Below are positions 42,712 to 52,008 of a DNA stretch of 64,000 nucleotides, piece by piece (the stretch's first letter is position 1; the number at the start of each line of letters is the position of its first letter). The position numbers were made by a program, and so were the translations under genes. The stretch is from DAOUKH01 sp965219875. Lineage in GTDB: Bacteria > Chloroflexota > Dehalococcoidia > SHYB01. The stretch lies in contig CBDCOW010000005.1 of assembly GCA_965219875.1 (NCBI GenBank), positions 186,001-250,000 of the forward strand, given 5' to 3'. Under the pieces are notes generated by a model. The model had not been told where the DNA came from, did not search any database, and saw only the letters and a list, made by a program, of their open reading frames with translations.

Positions 42712-42913
42712 TGAATACTCCTAATTCCCCCGACCCTACACTCGACTCGGGAAACATGAACCGAGCCACCGATGGAATGTGATCCAAGCTCGGCCGCCAC
42801 TCAGGGCAGAAAACTACCAAGTCAAGGCCCCTTTGTCAAGGGTGCTTGTTATGGGCGCAAGCGCCGCTCTCACGGGGCCATTGACGGAAGTCGCAGCGGC
42901 TGCTGGCTTCCCC

Positions 42914-43741
42914 ATGGCTGACGACGCGAATGGGAGAAGCCGAACGTTGGCGAACAAAATAAAGGCGAACAAAATAAAGGACAAGGTGGCCATCGTCACA
43001 GGGGCCGGGCAGGGCAACGGCCGTGGCATCGCCGTGGCTTTCGCCAAGGAAGGCGCCAAGGTGGTGGTGGCCGAGATCAAGCCCGACACCGGAGAGGCCG
43101 TCGCCGAAGAGCTCCGTCACCTTGGGACCGATGCCATCGCAATCGTCTGCGACGTGAGCGATAAGCAACAAGTCCAACGAGTCGTGGACGAAACGATCGG
43201 AGCTTTCGGCCGAGTTGACATTCTGGTCAACAACGCTCAGGCCTGGAGCGGATACTCGACCACGCATCTGGGGGCGCTCGCCGAGGCACTGCCCAAGGAG
43301 TGGTGGGACCTGTCATTCGACACGGGCGTCAGGGCGACGTGGTATTTCTGCAAGGCGGTCTTTCCGCACATGAAGGATCGAGGCGGCAAGATCATCAATT
43401 TCACCACCACAGGGGTCTTCATAGGGACGCCTCTCCACCTTGACTACAACGTCAACAAAGCGGCAGTACTGGGATTCACCAAGACGGCGGCGCGAGAGTG
43501 GGGGCCCCACAAGATCAATGTCAATTGCCTCTGCCCCATCGCGGCGACGCCGGCGCTGCTGGCCAACCTCGAGCAGCCGGAGGCCGATGTCGTGCGGAGC
43601 GCGATCGAAAACCTGCCAATCCCTCGGCTGGGTGATCCTGAAAAGGATATTGGGCGCGCCGCGGTTTTCTTGGCCAGCGAAGACTCCGATTTCATGACCG
43701 GCCAGACGGTCTTCGTAGACGGCGGCTCGTACATGATGTAG
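42914..43741 (+). CDS. SDR family oxidoreductase C
   Basis: A 275-residue SDR: cofactor motif TGAGQGNGRGIA, NNAQAW in place of the usual NNAG, YxxxK in YNVNK, and TTT in the catalytic Ser region (INFTTTGVF), so Thr may replace Ser. ATG 42914 is preferred; an upstream in-frame extension to 42779 looks non-coding. A 15-bp tandem duplication near 42952-42982 encodes ANKIKANKIK just before the Rossmann strand. Confidence 0.85.
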   Translation: MADDANGRSRTLANKIKANKIKDKVAIVTGAGQGNGRGIAVAFAKEGAKVVVAEIKPDTGEAVAEELRHLGTDAIAIVCDVSDKQQVQRVVDETIGAFGRVDILVNNAQAWSGYSTTHLGALAEALPKEWWDLSFDTGVRATWYFCKAVFPHMKDRGGKIINFTTTGVFIGTPLHLDYNVNKAAVLGFTKTAAREWGPHKINVNCLCPIAATPALLANLEQPEADVVRSAIENLPIPRLGDPEKDIGRAAVFLASEDSDFMTGQTVFVDGGSYMM

Positions 43742-43782
43742 GTTGCGCCGGCTCACCCCGGCTGAGATTCCTCAGGATTCAG

Positions 43783-44490
43783 GTGGCGAGCATGGAGCGA
43801 AAACACTTCTGGTATGCCCCTCAGCTGGAGCAGCTGGGCCTGCCGCCCACAGGTTGCCGTGTCGGGCAGTTCCTCTTCCTGTCCGGCCAGGTTCCCCGAG
43901 ACATGGAAACGGGCAAGGTGATCCGCAAGCTCGATGACATGCCCGCGGACCAGCGCGAAGAGTTCAAATCCTGGGGAGTTCATGGCGATGGTCGCGAGGG
44001 GCCCATCACGGCACAGACATGGCTTATTTGCCAAAACATCTCGCGGATTCTGGAGTCGCAGGGCTCGTCCATGGAGCACGTCATCCGCCAACGTTTGTAT
44101 CTCCGGCGGGTCGACGACATCAGAATCGCCGAACGAGTCATGCTCGCGTTCTCCCCTGGCGAAAAGCCGGCCACCAACATTGCCCGGACCGCAACCAACG
44201 GCACCCATGCTGACTACTTGATCTAGTCCGAGGTCCTGGCTTTCGTTCCGGAGCCGGAGCGCTTGACCAAAGGAGCCGGTGTATATCCCCGATATGGCGC
44301 CGGTGACGGAGCCATATCCCCAAGCGGTGCGAGTCGGCCAGGTCCTGTTCTTCTCCGGCCTGTCAGGCATCAATCCCGAAACCGGGAGGGTCGCCGCGCG
44401 CGTCGACGAAATCGACCCTGAGCTACGGAAGATCATCAAGACGGGGCGCTACAAGACCGACAGCGCCGAGGAGCCGTTCAAGGCCCAGCG
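43783..44490 (+). pseudogene. Two-domain RidA-like protein, broken
   Basis: The first RidA/YjgF domain (43783-44223) is intact: GQFLFLSGQVPRDMETGKV and SMEHVIRQRLYLRRVDDI. It then meets a TAG (44224-44226) where homologues read Gln before SEVLAFVPEPE. About 50 nt later the frame changes, and a second domain starts (PYPQAVRVGQVLFFSGLSGINPETG) but is cut after about 65 residues, joining a permease remnant at 44491. The first domain alone could still be made as a 147-residue protein. Confidence 0.75.
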
Positions 44491-44571
44491 ATCTTCACGA
44501 TGGTGCTTTCATTGAATCTCCTCGGCGATGGCCTCCGCGATGCCCTTGATCCCCGGCTGAGCCGCTCCTGA
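44491..44571 (+). pseudogene. C-terminal remnant of a DppC-like permease
   Basis: Twenty-six codons, IFTMVLSLNLLGDGLRDALD and PRLSRS plus a stop, match the end of both intact DppC-like proteins (compare NLLGDALRDTLDPRLRR). It is fused to the truncated RidA gene, marking a deletion that removed most of a third transport operon. Confidence 0.8.
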
Positions 44572-44980
44572 CCGCGAGGAGCCGGAAGGACGATGGGCGC
44601 GCCCCCGCCATGGCGCCAAAGGATTCTCCCCGGACCGGCTCCCCAAACTCCGTTGGCCGGTTCTGTCTCGGAAAGACGATTGAACAGCTCCAGGATTCAA
44701 ACAGCACGGCAAGGCCCTGATTTGTGTTAGGATGCCAAGTCCGGTCCGCTGAGGCTATGCCCGGCGATCCGATTCGCGACGGCAGGAGATCAGACATTCG
44801 ATGGCTTTGTTGAAAACATCCGGGCAAACGTCCTTTTCCCACCTCACCCGCCCTCGACATACTTCTGGGGGATGTGCCCCCAACCCCACTCCATCTGGGA
44901 GGGTGGGGTTGGGAAGAACACGCCTGTGAGGAGAGGATTTCAATAAAGCGACATCCGGTCCAGAAAAAGAGGGGAAGTGT
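44572..44980. other. Intergenic region with an 11-bp perfect hairpin
   Basis: No gene recognised. Arms 44879-44889 and 44903-44913 (CCCAACCCCAC / GTGGGGTTGGG) form a perfect hairpin about 70 nt before the TPP-enzyme start. No T-tract. It could stop readthrough or act as a leader structure; nothing else was seen. Confidence 0.45.
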
Positions 44981-46648
44981 ATGGGACAAGTTACTGCGGG
45001 TCAGCTCCTGGCCCGAGCCCTTGCGGCCGAAGGCGTGGACACGTTCTTTCACCTCCTAGAGCGGGAGCGTCTCGTTTACGATTTGACCACGGCCGGGCTG
45101 AGAGCGGTCCTGGTTCGCAACGAGCTGGCCGGGGGGATGATGGCGCACGCCTACAGCCGGGTGGCTGGCAAGCCGGGCGTAGTTCTCACGGCTCCCGGCC
45201 CCGGCACCGCGAACCTTGTCCCGGCCATGGCCAACGCCCTTGCGGACGCTTGCCCCGTCATCGCCTTAGGAGCATCGGCTCATCTGCTGGACCGTCACAC
45301 GGGTACTTTTCAAGAAATGGACCAGGTGAGATTGATGGAGCCGGCCACGAAATGGGCTGCCCAACTCACCCATCCCCACAGGATTGCCGAGTACGTCAGC
45401 TCGGCGTTCCGCCATGCGCTTGCCGCTCCCCAAGGGCCGGTGTATCTCGACTTGCCCGCAGACGTCGCGGAACAGGGACCGCCGATAGACGAAGAGCAGG
45501 CGAAGCGGCCCACCAAATACCGGACACAGGCGCGGCCGCATGCAGATCCTGCTCTCGTCGAGCAGGCGATCGAGCTGTTGGCCCAGGCCCAGAAGCCCCT
45601 CGTTGTCGCGGGCAGCGGCGTGCTGTGGTCGGGCGCCAGCAGCGAGCTGCAGGGTTTCGTCGACCTCACGGGGACCCCCTTTTTCACGACGCCTCAAACT
45701 CGCGGGGTCATTCCTGAAGACCATCCTCTCTTCTTTGGCGGGGCTCGGTCGATGGCGTTTCGAGAGGCGGATGTGGTGCTGGTGGTGGGCACACGAGCCA
45801 ATATCATCTCGACCTTCTTCTTGCCGCCCCGGTGGAATCCGGACGTGAAGATCATCGCGGTGAATCTGGACCCGACGGAGATCGGCAAAAACGCCCCGGT
45901 GGAGGTCGGCCTGTACGGCGACGCTCAGGCGGTGTTGCGCCAGCTCACCGATGCAGCCAGGGGCCGCTTCGAGCCGCGCCGGTCCGAATGGGTCAGTGCC
46001 CTCGCCAAACGCGACGCCAGCCGATCGGAGCGCGAGGCACAGCACCTCAACTCCGACCAGACGCCGATCCACCCGCTCCGACTGTGCCGCGAAGTTGGAG
46101 CTTTCATGGACCGCGACGCCATACTCGCCCTGGATGGAAATGAGACTCTGGTCTATGGCAATCAATCGATCCCGACTTTCGTGCCAGGGCACCGGCTCAC
46201 TCCAGGGCCTCATGGGACCATGGGTGTGGGCGTGCCTTTCGGGATCGGGGCCCAGCTCGCCAAGCCTGACAAGCAGGTCGTGGTCCTCACTGGAGATGGG
46301 GCGTTCGGCTGGTATGGCATCGAGGTCGATACGGCAGTCCGCTACCAGCTTCCGGTGCTGTTCGTGATTTGCAACAATGGAGGGTATGCGGCCGCTTTCG
46401 AAGGGATCGATAACCCGCAGCGAGAGCTGGGCTTCACTCGGTACGACCGGATGATGGAAGCCCTGGGAGGCCACGGCGAGTTCGTCGAGCGCCCGGAGGC
46501 CATCCGGCCTGCCCTCGAACGGGCCTACGCCTCCGGCAAACCAGCAGCGGTAAACGTCATCACGGACCCCTACGCCAGCGCCAGCACCGCGGCGTTCTTC
46601 ACCAGGCCTGATCGCCAGGGTGTCGGTGACGTCGGGTGGTATCTATAG
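44981..46648 (+). CDS. Thiamine-diphosphate-dependent enzyme (acetolactate synthase / oxalyl-CoA decarboxylase-like)
   Basis: A 555-residue TPP enzyme with the three standard domains. The cofactor-activating Glu is in LVRNELAGGMMAHAYSR near residue 48, LTAPGPGTANLVPAMANA follows, and the Mg/TPP motif GDGAFGWYG...VICNNGG lies near residues 440-468. Such enzymes include acetolactate synthases, benzoylformate decarboxylases, oxalyl-CoA decarboxylases and 2-hydroxyacyl-CoA lyases. The CoA-transferase gene next door favours a CoA-thioester substrate (inference). Confidence 0.88.
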   Translation: MGQVTAGQLLARALAAEGVDTFFHLLERERLVYDLTTAGLRAVLVRNELAGGMMAHAYSRVAGKPGVVLTAPGPGTANLVPAMANALADACPVIALGASAHLLDRHTGTFQEMDQVRLMEPATKWAAQLTHPHRIAEYVSSAFRHALAAPQGPVYLDLPADVAEQGPPIDEEQAKRPTKYRTQARPHADPALVEQAIELLAQAQKPLVVAGSGVLWSGASSELQGFVDLTGTPFFTTPQTRGVIPEDHPLFFGGARSMAFREADVVLVVGTRANIISTFFLPPRWNPDVKIIAVNLDPTEIGKNAPVEVGLYGDAQAVLRQLTDAARGRFEPRRSEWVSALAKRDASRSEREAQHLNSDQTPIHPLRLCREVGAFMDRDAILALDGNETLVYGNQSIPTFVPGHRLTPGPHGTMGVGVPFGIGAQLAKPDKQVVVLTGDGAFGWYGIEVDTAVRYQLPVLFVICNNGGYAAAFEGIDNPQRELGFTRYDRMMEALGGHGEFVERPEAIRPALERAYASGKPAAVNVITDPYASASTAAFFTRPDRQGVGDVGWYL

Positions 46649-46745
46649 AGATGCCGGCCGACCATGTCGCCCCACCGGCGGCGCCCTCTGCTGGCAAACG
46701 GCACGCAGGGACGAACACCCTTGGGTCCCCGGAGGAGGTAACCTG

Positions 46746-47975
46746 ATGCCAGCAGTGCTGGAAGGCATTCGAGTTCTCGATTTCTCACGTATCGGCGCCG
46801 GGCCGCTCAGCGCTCAGATGCTGGGCGACCTGGGCGCAGACGTCATCAAGGTGGAGGACGTAGAAGGCGGTATGCTCGATCGCCGCGTGACCTACCCCTG
46901 GTTGAACGACGAAGCCCTGCTCGTCCTGCAAATGAACCGCAATAAGCGCAGCATCGCCGTCGACATCAGCAGCCCTGAAGGCAAGGACATCATCTACAAG
47001 CTTGCACGACAATCGGATGTCGTGGTCACTAACTTCCGGCCCTCGGTGAAAAAACGCCTGAAGGTCGCCTACGAAGACCTTCGCCGCTTGAACGAGAAGA
47101 TCATCTACGTCTCCGTCTCCGGCTTCGGCGAGACCGGGCCGTACTGTGAAAAAAAGGGTCAGGACCTTCTCGCCCAGGCCATGAGCGGGGCCATGTGGAT
47201 GAACAGCTTTGCCGATAATCCGCCCATCCCCATCGGGACCCTCATCGCCGACCTGGACACGGCGAAGCTGTCGGCCTATGGAGTCCTCGCCGCCCTCATC
47301 GCACGAGACCGTTTCGGCGTGGGGCAAGAAGTGCAGGTCTCCTTGCTCGACACTATGATCGATCTGCAGATGCACGATGGCTTCTATCAGGTCAATGGAG
47401 GCGGCATGTATCGCCGCGGCCGTCATGGCAGGGGAAACAGTTTCGGCTCGGGAGTCCCGTACGGGGCATACGAGACCAGCGACGGCAAATGGATCGCCAT
47501 ATCCGCCGGACTAGCCGAGGTCTGCTACGCTCTGGGGGTCGAGGACCTGTCCCAGGACCCCCGCTACGACACGTGGGAGAAGCAGCGAGAGCACCAGGAT
47601 GAGCTCTGGCGGTTCGTTGAGCGGGCGATGGCCGAGCACACGGCGGAGCAGGCGCTGGGTTTATTCGAGGCCGCCGATATCTGGGCGGCGCCAGTCTACG
47701 ACTACGAGGAAGCTTTCCTTGACCCCCAGGTGCTCCACAATAAGATGCTGATCGAAGTGGAAAACCCCCGAGGTGGGACGTTTAAGACCACGGGGATGCC
47801 GGTGAAGTTGTCGCACACGCCCGCCGGACCGCGCAGGCGCCCACCCCGCTATGCCGAGCACACGGCGGAAGTGCTCAAGTCGTTGGGCTACTCGCCGAGT
47901 GCAATCAAGAGGCTGGCCGAGAAGAGAGCCGAGAAGAGCGTGGTCGTCTTGGGCGAGTTGCCGGCGGACTCATAG
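46746..47975 (+). CDS. CaiB/BaiF-type CoA-transferase C
   Basis: A 409-residue type III CoA-transferase: LEGIRVLDFSRIGAGPLSAQMLGDLGADVIKVE, MNRNKRSIAVDIS, NFRPSVKKRL and VSGFGETGPYCEKKGQD. ATG 46746 follows GGAGGAGGT. It lies 97 nt behind the TPP-dependent enzyme, an arrangement like formyl-CoA transferase with oxalyl-CoA decarboxylase, although the sequence does not prove that substrate. Confidence 0.92.
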   Translation: MPAVLEGIRVLDFSRIGAGPLSAQMLGDLGADVIKVEDVEGGMLDRRVTYPWLNDEALLVLQMNRNKRSIAVDISSPEGKDIIYKLARQSDVVVTNFRPSVKKRLKVAYEDLRRLNEKIIYVSVSGFGETGPYCEKKGQDLLAQAMSGAMWMNSFADNPPIPIGTLIADLDTAKLSAYGVLAALIARDRFGVGQEVQVSLLDTMIDLQMHDGFYQVNGGGMYRRGRHGRGNSFGSGVPYGAYETSDGKWIAISAGLAEVCYALGVEDLSQDPRYDTWEKQREHQDELWRFVERAMAEHTAEQALGLFEAADIWAAPVYDYEEAFLDPQVLHNKMLIEVENPRGGTFKTTGMPVKLSHTPAGPRRRPPRYAEHTAEVLKSLGYSPSAIKRLAEKRAEKSVVVLGELPADS

Positions 47976-48034
47976 CGGGACAATCGTGAGCTTTATCTGC
48001 CAAACCCCCTCCTGATCCGCCCAAGGCCCGGTTG

Positions 48035-48229
48035 ACATCTTGGATGCCCCCTGAGCAGGTCGCCGACATCGTGTTCCAGGGTGTCAGGGACAACCGGTTC
48101 CTTATCTTCACGCACCCGGAGAACAAAGCGGCGGTGCGGGCGCGCATGGAGAACCTCCTTAACGACCGCAATCCGGAGAACGGTACCCAAGGGGTCGGGG
48201 TCTTTGTACAGTCTGTGTCCGGGACTTAG
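48035..48229 (+). pseudogene. C-terminal remnant of an SDR
   Basis: Encodes MPPEQVADIVFQGVRDNRFL, then IFTHPENKAAVRARMENLLNDRNP, the C-terminal segment seen in many SDRs that end with an x-PEExA-x-x-V-x-x-GIRxNRF-x-I-x-THP pattern. The catalytic and cofactor domains are absent upstream, where the CoA-transferase gene lies 60 nt away. Confidence 0.65.
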
Positions 48230-48298
48230 AAGCCAGTCGTTCGGGAACGCTATGCCCTATTTAAGAGCGTCTCACAAAACCCCAAGTTATCCCGAAAT

Positions 48299-48336
48299 CC
48301 CCTCGCCCTTCGAAGGAGAGGGTTAGGGTGAGGGTG
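48299..48336. repeat. Dispersed palindromic repeat, copy near 48.3 kb
   Basis: CCCCTCGCCCTTCGAAGGAGAGGG followed by TTAGGGTGAGGG has the same hairpin-plus-tail layout as 70-107. It marks the start of an unassigned stretch. Confidence 0.55.
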
Positions 48337-48848
48337 AGCCGCCTATTTTCATGGCAATGACAGCCGCAGATTTGCTTGATTGTAAGACCGCGTTTTGTCA
48401 AACGCTGGCTTTGTTGAAACCATGGTAGCACCTGTCCAGCGGCGGAGCCCCGGTCGGGCGCGCACCGACCCAATGCCAGGAGCGAAAGAGAATCGCCAGC
48501 ACGGCCGCGCTTTCTCCTGAGTTTCTTTCGACGGTTTATCCAGCCAGGCATGAGTTTAAATAAGGTGCGGTCGGGCGGGGCCAATGGCCCAACGCTTCGC
48601 AATACACCAGACAATATCGAGAATAGCCACGACGCTCGACAGGGCACACGTTGTCTGCACCACAAACGGGTTGAGCGTGCACGCATCGGACCTGCGTGCG
48701 CAGGCGTGCCTGGGCGGGCCTGTGCCTCCGGCAAGGCTGGTTGGGCGGTCAACGCGGGGCAGGCCCGAACAACGATCGGGAAATAGAACTTGGGAGCGCA
48801 CGAGGGCGCCGAGGCAACGTTGGGGATGCCAGCAAACGCGGCAATCGG
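48337..48848. other. Intergenic stretch without recognised gene
   Basis: No coding frame with a recognisable family. The phrase GGCTTTGTTGAAAC occurs here (48410 region) and similarly near 44800, so it may be the eroded end of a mobile element, but no inverted terminal repeats could be defined. Confidence 0.3.
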
Positions 48849-49646
48849 TCAGCTGAAGACGGCGTGGCTGGCGCCACCGCTGGCGGCGATAGCCTCGCCG
48901 GTGATGCACGCAGCCTTGGGCGACGCGAGGAACGCGACCAGGTAGGCAACTTCGCGGGACTCGACGATGCGGCGGATCGCGGCGCCGCCCGCCGTCCGCG
49001 CCTCCATCTCCTCGGCCGTGATCCCATGCCGCCGGCCGCGGTCGGCCAGCATCTGGTCGACCCAGGGGGTCCGGGCAGTCCCAGGATGCACCACGTTGAC
49101 GGTAATGCCCGACGGCCCGAGTTCATCGGACAGCGTCTTGCTAAGATGGACCATGGCGATGTTGCGTATGCCGGTGCCGTAGCTGCCCGAACTGCGCGCC
49201 GACTGGCCGGCGACGTTGATGATGCGCCCCCATCCCTGGCGCGCCATGTGCGGCGCAACAGCGCGGGCGCAGCGCAGGCAGCCCATGAACTTCGTGTTCA
49301 GGTCCTCGTGCATCGCCTCGTCTGTCACGGCTTCCAGCGGGCCGGTGGCAACCCCCCCCGGCCTGCCGGCGTTGTTCACCAGGATATCGAGCCGGCCCAG
49401 GCCCTCGATGGTGATGTCAACCATGCGCTGGACCGCCTGAGCGTCGGCGACGTCGGCGACGACGGGCAGGACGCGGCGGCCCGTCTCCTGGGCCAGCTCC
49501 CGGGCGGCGGCCTCCAGCTCCTGGCGGGTGCGGGCGCAGACCGCCACGTCGGCGCCCTCCATGGCCAGCTCGCGGGCGATAGCCTTGCCGATCCCCTGGC
49601 TCCCTCCCGTGACCAGCGCGACTTTGCCTTTGAGCTCCAGGTCCAT
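48849..49646 (-). CDS. SDR family oxidoreductase D (no Lys in the YxxxK position)
   Basis: A 265-residue SDR starting at ATG 49646. Cofactor motif TGGSQGIGKAIA, NNAGRPGG, and catalytic region NVAGQSARSSGSYGTGIRN: Tyr is present but the residue four further on is Ile rather than Lys, with Arg next to it. The C-terminus ITGEAIAASGGASHAVF is typical. The open frame continues upstream into IS3 remnant sequence, which is not part of the gene. Confidence 0.88.
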   Translation of the reverse strand: MDLELKGKVALVTGGSQGIGKAIARELAMEGADVAVCARTRQELEAAARELAQETGRRVLPVVADVADAQAVQRMVDITIEGLGRLDILVNNAGRPGGVATGPLEAVTDEAMHEDLNTKFMGCLRCARAVAPHMARQGWGRIINVAGQSARSSGSYGTGIRNIAMVHLSKTLSDELGPSGITVNVVHPGTARTPWVDQMLADRGRRHGITAEEMEARTAGGAAIRRIVESREVAYLVAFLASPKAACITGEAIAASGGASHAVFS

Positions 49647-49744
49647 GGCTGCCTCCCGGCCCGGGTGTTGTGAGGAACCGCTCCCGTGCGCCGCTTCAAG
49701 GTAGCGGCAGCCGCGGCCCGCGGTCAAGGGAAGGGGCAGGGAAT

Positions 49745-49836
49745 CGTTCGATGCGCCAAGGAGGGCAGCCTCGGGAACTGGCGGCCTGTGGCCAAGGGCG
49801 CTGTGTGGCCGGATACGGTTGGCATGCCCAAACCTG
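49745..49836 (-). pseudogene. IS3-type transposase C-terminal remnant
   Basis: About 25 codons encode NRIRPHSALGHRPPVPEA, the characteristic end of the IS3-family integrase core (RPHSALGYxPP). It joins directly to the truncated third RidA domain at about 49837, so an insertion or IS-mediated deletion removed the end of the RidA gene. Confidence 0.75.
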
Positions 49837-50915
49837 AGCCAGACCGCGCACGTCGTTCTGGGCTGTCGGCGGTGTGCATTCCAGCGTATACATGATGTCG
49901 TCGATACCGATGCCAGCGGTGGCGCAGATCTCCGCCACGTTCCTGTAGGCGTGCCGGGCCTGCTCCACCAGGTCGTACTTGTGCACGGCACTTGCCCCCG
50001 TCCGATGATCGATGGATGCCTGCCCGGAGATGTAGACCAGGTTGCCTTTTCTCAGCGCCGGCACTACGGTCGTGTCCCGGAAGGCCTCCTCCCATCCTGG
50101 AGGGATGATCGGCTCTCGGGGCGTATCCGTCACCGCGGTGGCCTCGACCTCCAGGCGCCCGTGGGAGGGAGAGCATCCCGTGGAAGATGACGCCACCTGG
50201 AAGCGGGATATGTGCCCTTGAAACGCCGCTCTCGCTCTTTTCGAGTATCCGCGTAGTGCACCCTCGCCTGGGGGTCGATGTAATTCATAGTGTGGATGAC
50301 GTCCTGGAACGAGGCCCCGGCGGCGCTCAGTACCTTGTCCATCCGCTCATAGCAACGTGCTGCTTGCCCCACCGTATCGTCGGGCTCCGGCTCGATGAGC
50401 CCTGTGAGCCACAGCTTGTTCTCCACCCTCACCGCAGGCACGTATGTGAGCTGTTTGAACCGCTCGAACTCGGGTCCCGGTGGGATGATGGCTTCTTTGT
50501 TGCCCTTCGCGGCAATGGCGTTGACCTCGATCAAGGCGTCGGGTCGCAGCAAGCTGTGGACCAGTACGCCCGTCGAGGCCACGGGGCTCTTGCCCATGAA
50601 CTGCTCCTGGACGGCGCCCGTGTGCCGGAACTTGGGCAGGCCGGCAGGCGCAATGTAATCCACGGTGCGCACGATGTTGTCGTAACTCAGGCCTGCTGCC
50701 TCCAGCACGACACCGATCTTTTCCCAGGCGACCTTAGCCTGCTCCACAATGTCGCCTTTGCAGCGGACGCGACCCTCCTCCGTGTCGTACACGCTGGCCG
50801 TCTGGCCGGAGACGTATACGAGGCCGTCCTTCTCCGTCCCCATGGAGAAGGTGTAACGACGGAGGTCCAGCCACGGGAACTTGTCAGGATCGACCTGGAC
50901 GATGTTTCGACTCAT
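49837..50915 (-). pseudogene. Three-domain tandem RidA gene, frameshifted and truncated
   Basis: ATG 50915 (GGAGG upstream) opens a frame with two RidA/YjgF-like domains, KDGLVYVSGQTASVYDTEEG and VENKLWLTGLIEPEPDDTVG. The frame leaves the family after FKGTYPAS at about 50199. A 17-nt insertion there, flanked by TGGAAG direct repeats (50181 and 50198), explains the shift: without it YPASTG continues into GRLEVEATAVTDTPREPIIPPG and a third domain (KGNLVYISGQASIDHRTGAS) that is cut at 49837 by IS3 sequence. The first two domains could still be made (stop at 50130). Confidence 0.7.
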
Positions 50916-51124
50916 GCCGCCTCCTCGATTGAAGACTACTCCGCGAGAACCCCCTGCAGTCTGACGGCCGTTCCCGAAAGGTGTCCACAGCGAACGCGCC
51001 GAGAGCGACGTATTCGACACCTCGGCAAGCCTCCCGTGGAATACCCATCGCCCCGTTCTGGATGAACGCGTATCCCTGACAGGTCCAAAGAGAAACTCTT
51101 CAACCGGCCCGAGGCCTGTGTCCG

Positions 51125-51247
51125 CCGGGAGCCGGGCACTGTCAGGTCTGGCAACGAGGTTGCCCGCCTCCATGAAGTTCTTGGTCCAGGTATAGAAGGA
51201 CCCGGGCTTGATCCCTTCCCTTCGGCACAGATCCCTGACCTGCTGCC
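51125..51247 (-). pseudogene. IS3-type transposase OrfA remnant
   Basis: About 40 codons encode VRDLCRREGIKPGSFYTWTK followed by NFMEAGNL, the helix-turn-helix region of an IS3-family OrfA. Both ends are lost. Upstream it abuts the tail of a GH114 gene in the opposite orientation. Confidence 0.7.
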
Positions 51248-51248
51248 C

Positions 51249-51452
51249 TATTTCGATTGGGCGCTGAATGAGCAGTGCATTGAATACGACGAGTGCGAGA
51301 CCCTCATGCCCTTCATCGATGCTGGCAAGCCAGTCTTCAATGCGGAGTACGAGCTTGAGACGGGAGAGTTTTGTGCGAGGGCCATCGCCCTCGGATTCAG
51401 GTCTATGGGAAAACACCGAGACCTGGACGCGTGGAGTGAGCCGTGTGACTAG
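51249..51452 (+). pseudogene. C-terminal remnant of a GH114-type endo-alpha-1,4-polygalactosaminidase
   Basis: In one frame with no ATG start, 67 codons encode YFDWALNEQCIEYDECETL, MPFIDAGKPVFNAEYE, FCARAIALGFRSMGKHRDLD and AWSEPCD then TAG. This is the characteristic end of glycoside hydrolase family 114 proteins (AGKPVFxxEYE, LDLDAWxxPC). The N-terminal three quarters are missing, lost at the IS3 remnant. Confidence 0.8.
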
Positions 51453-52008
51453 CAGGGTGCTGGAACGTATCGCCAGCTTGCGCTCACCCCAGAGGGCTGG
51501 ATGACAGCAACGCTGACAGCAACCTGGGCGGCTTACAGCAACCATGCGCGGACGGAGGCGGATGCAAGGCTGTGAATCGAACCTGTTAGCGGATGCGGGC
51601 GAACAATGGCGAACGAGCTGGACCAGATTTTAAGACCGCCGCGTTGCTAACCATTTGCTAACGCGTTCCGCGCGACCGCAGGCAACAAGAGGCCACGTCA
51701 GGCCATTCGGCCTCCTGTTGGAGACCACTAGAGGCAACGAGAGACCACGCGGGCATACTCAGTCGCTAAGACTTCGGATCCGAGGGTCGGGGTTCGGGCC
51801 CCTTCGGGCGGGCCTATTTTGGACCGTAGGCAGAACCATCTTTGAGATGTGGCTGGGGCTCTGTGAACCTACCGAGGCCCTTGACCTAAGTATTGTCGCG
51901 TGACAGGACGGAGGAACGCAAGAAGCGTCTCGGCCCCGCCTTGGTGGCTCCCCTCCGTCACCAACCGTGGATTTCATTGAAGGAGGTCACGGACGAATTC
52001 ACTCGCTT
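51453..52008. other. Gene-poor stretch with repeats and a tRNA-like fragment
   Basis: Contains TTGCTAAC twice within 11 bp (51644-51662), two imperfect 17-bp direct repeats (GGCAACAAGAGGCCACG near 51681 and GGCAACGAGAGACCACG near 51733), and the tRNA-like fragment listed next. A phrase around 51838-51872 (CCATCTTTGAGATGTGGCTG) recurs near 52459. This resembles the scar of an integrated element. Confidence 0.4.
51768..51826 (+). other. tRNA 3'-half-like fragment, possible attachment site
   Basis: ACTTCGGATCCGAGGGTCGG, GGTTCGGGCCCC and TTCGGGCGGGCC have the order anticodon loop 3' side, variable region, T-arm with GGTTCGGGCCCC hairpin, acceptor 3' strand, reminiscent of a tRNA-Arg. The 5' half does not pair, so it is not an intact tRNA. 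Elements that integrate at tRNA genes leave such 3' fragments. Confidence 0.4.

Noticed and set aside
51768..51826. An intact tRNA gene
   Set aside because: Only the 3' half looks tRNA-like; the anticodon and acceptor stems have no pairing 5' partner.
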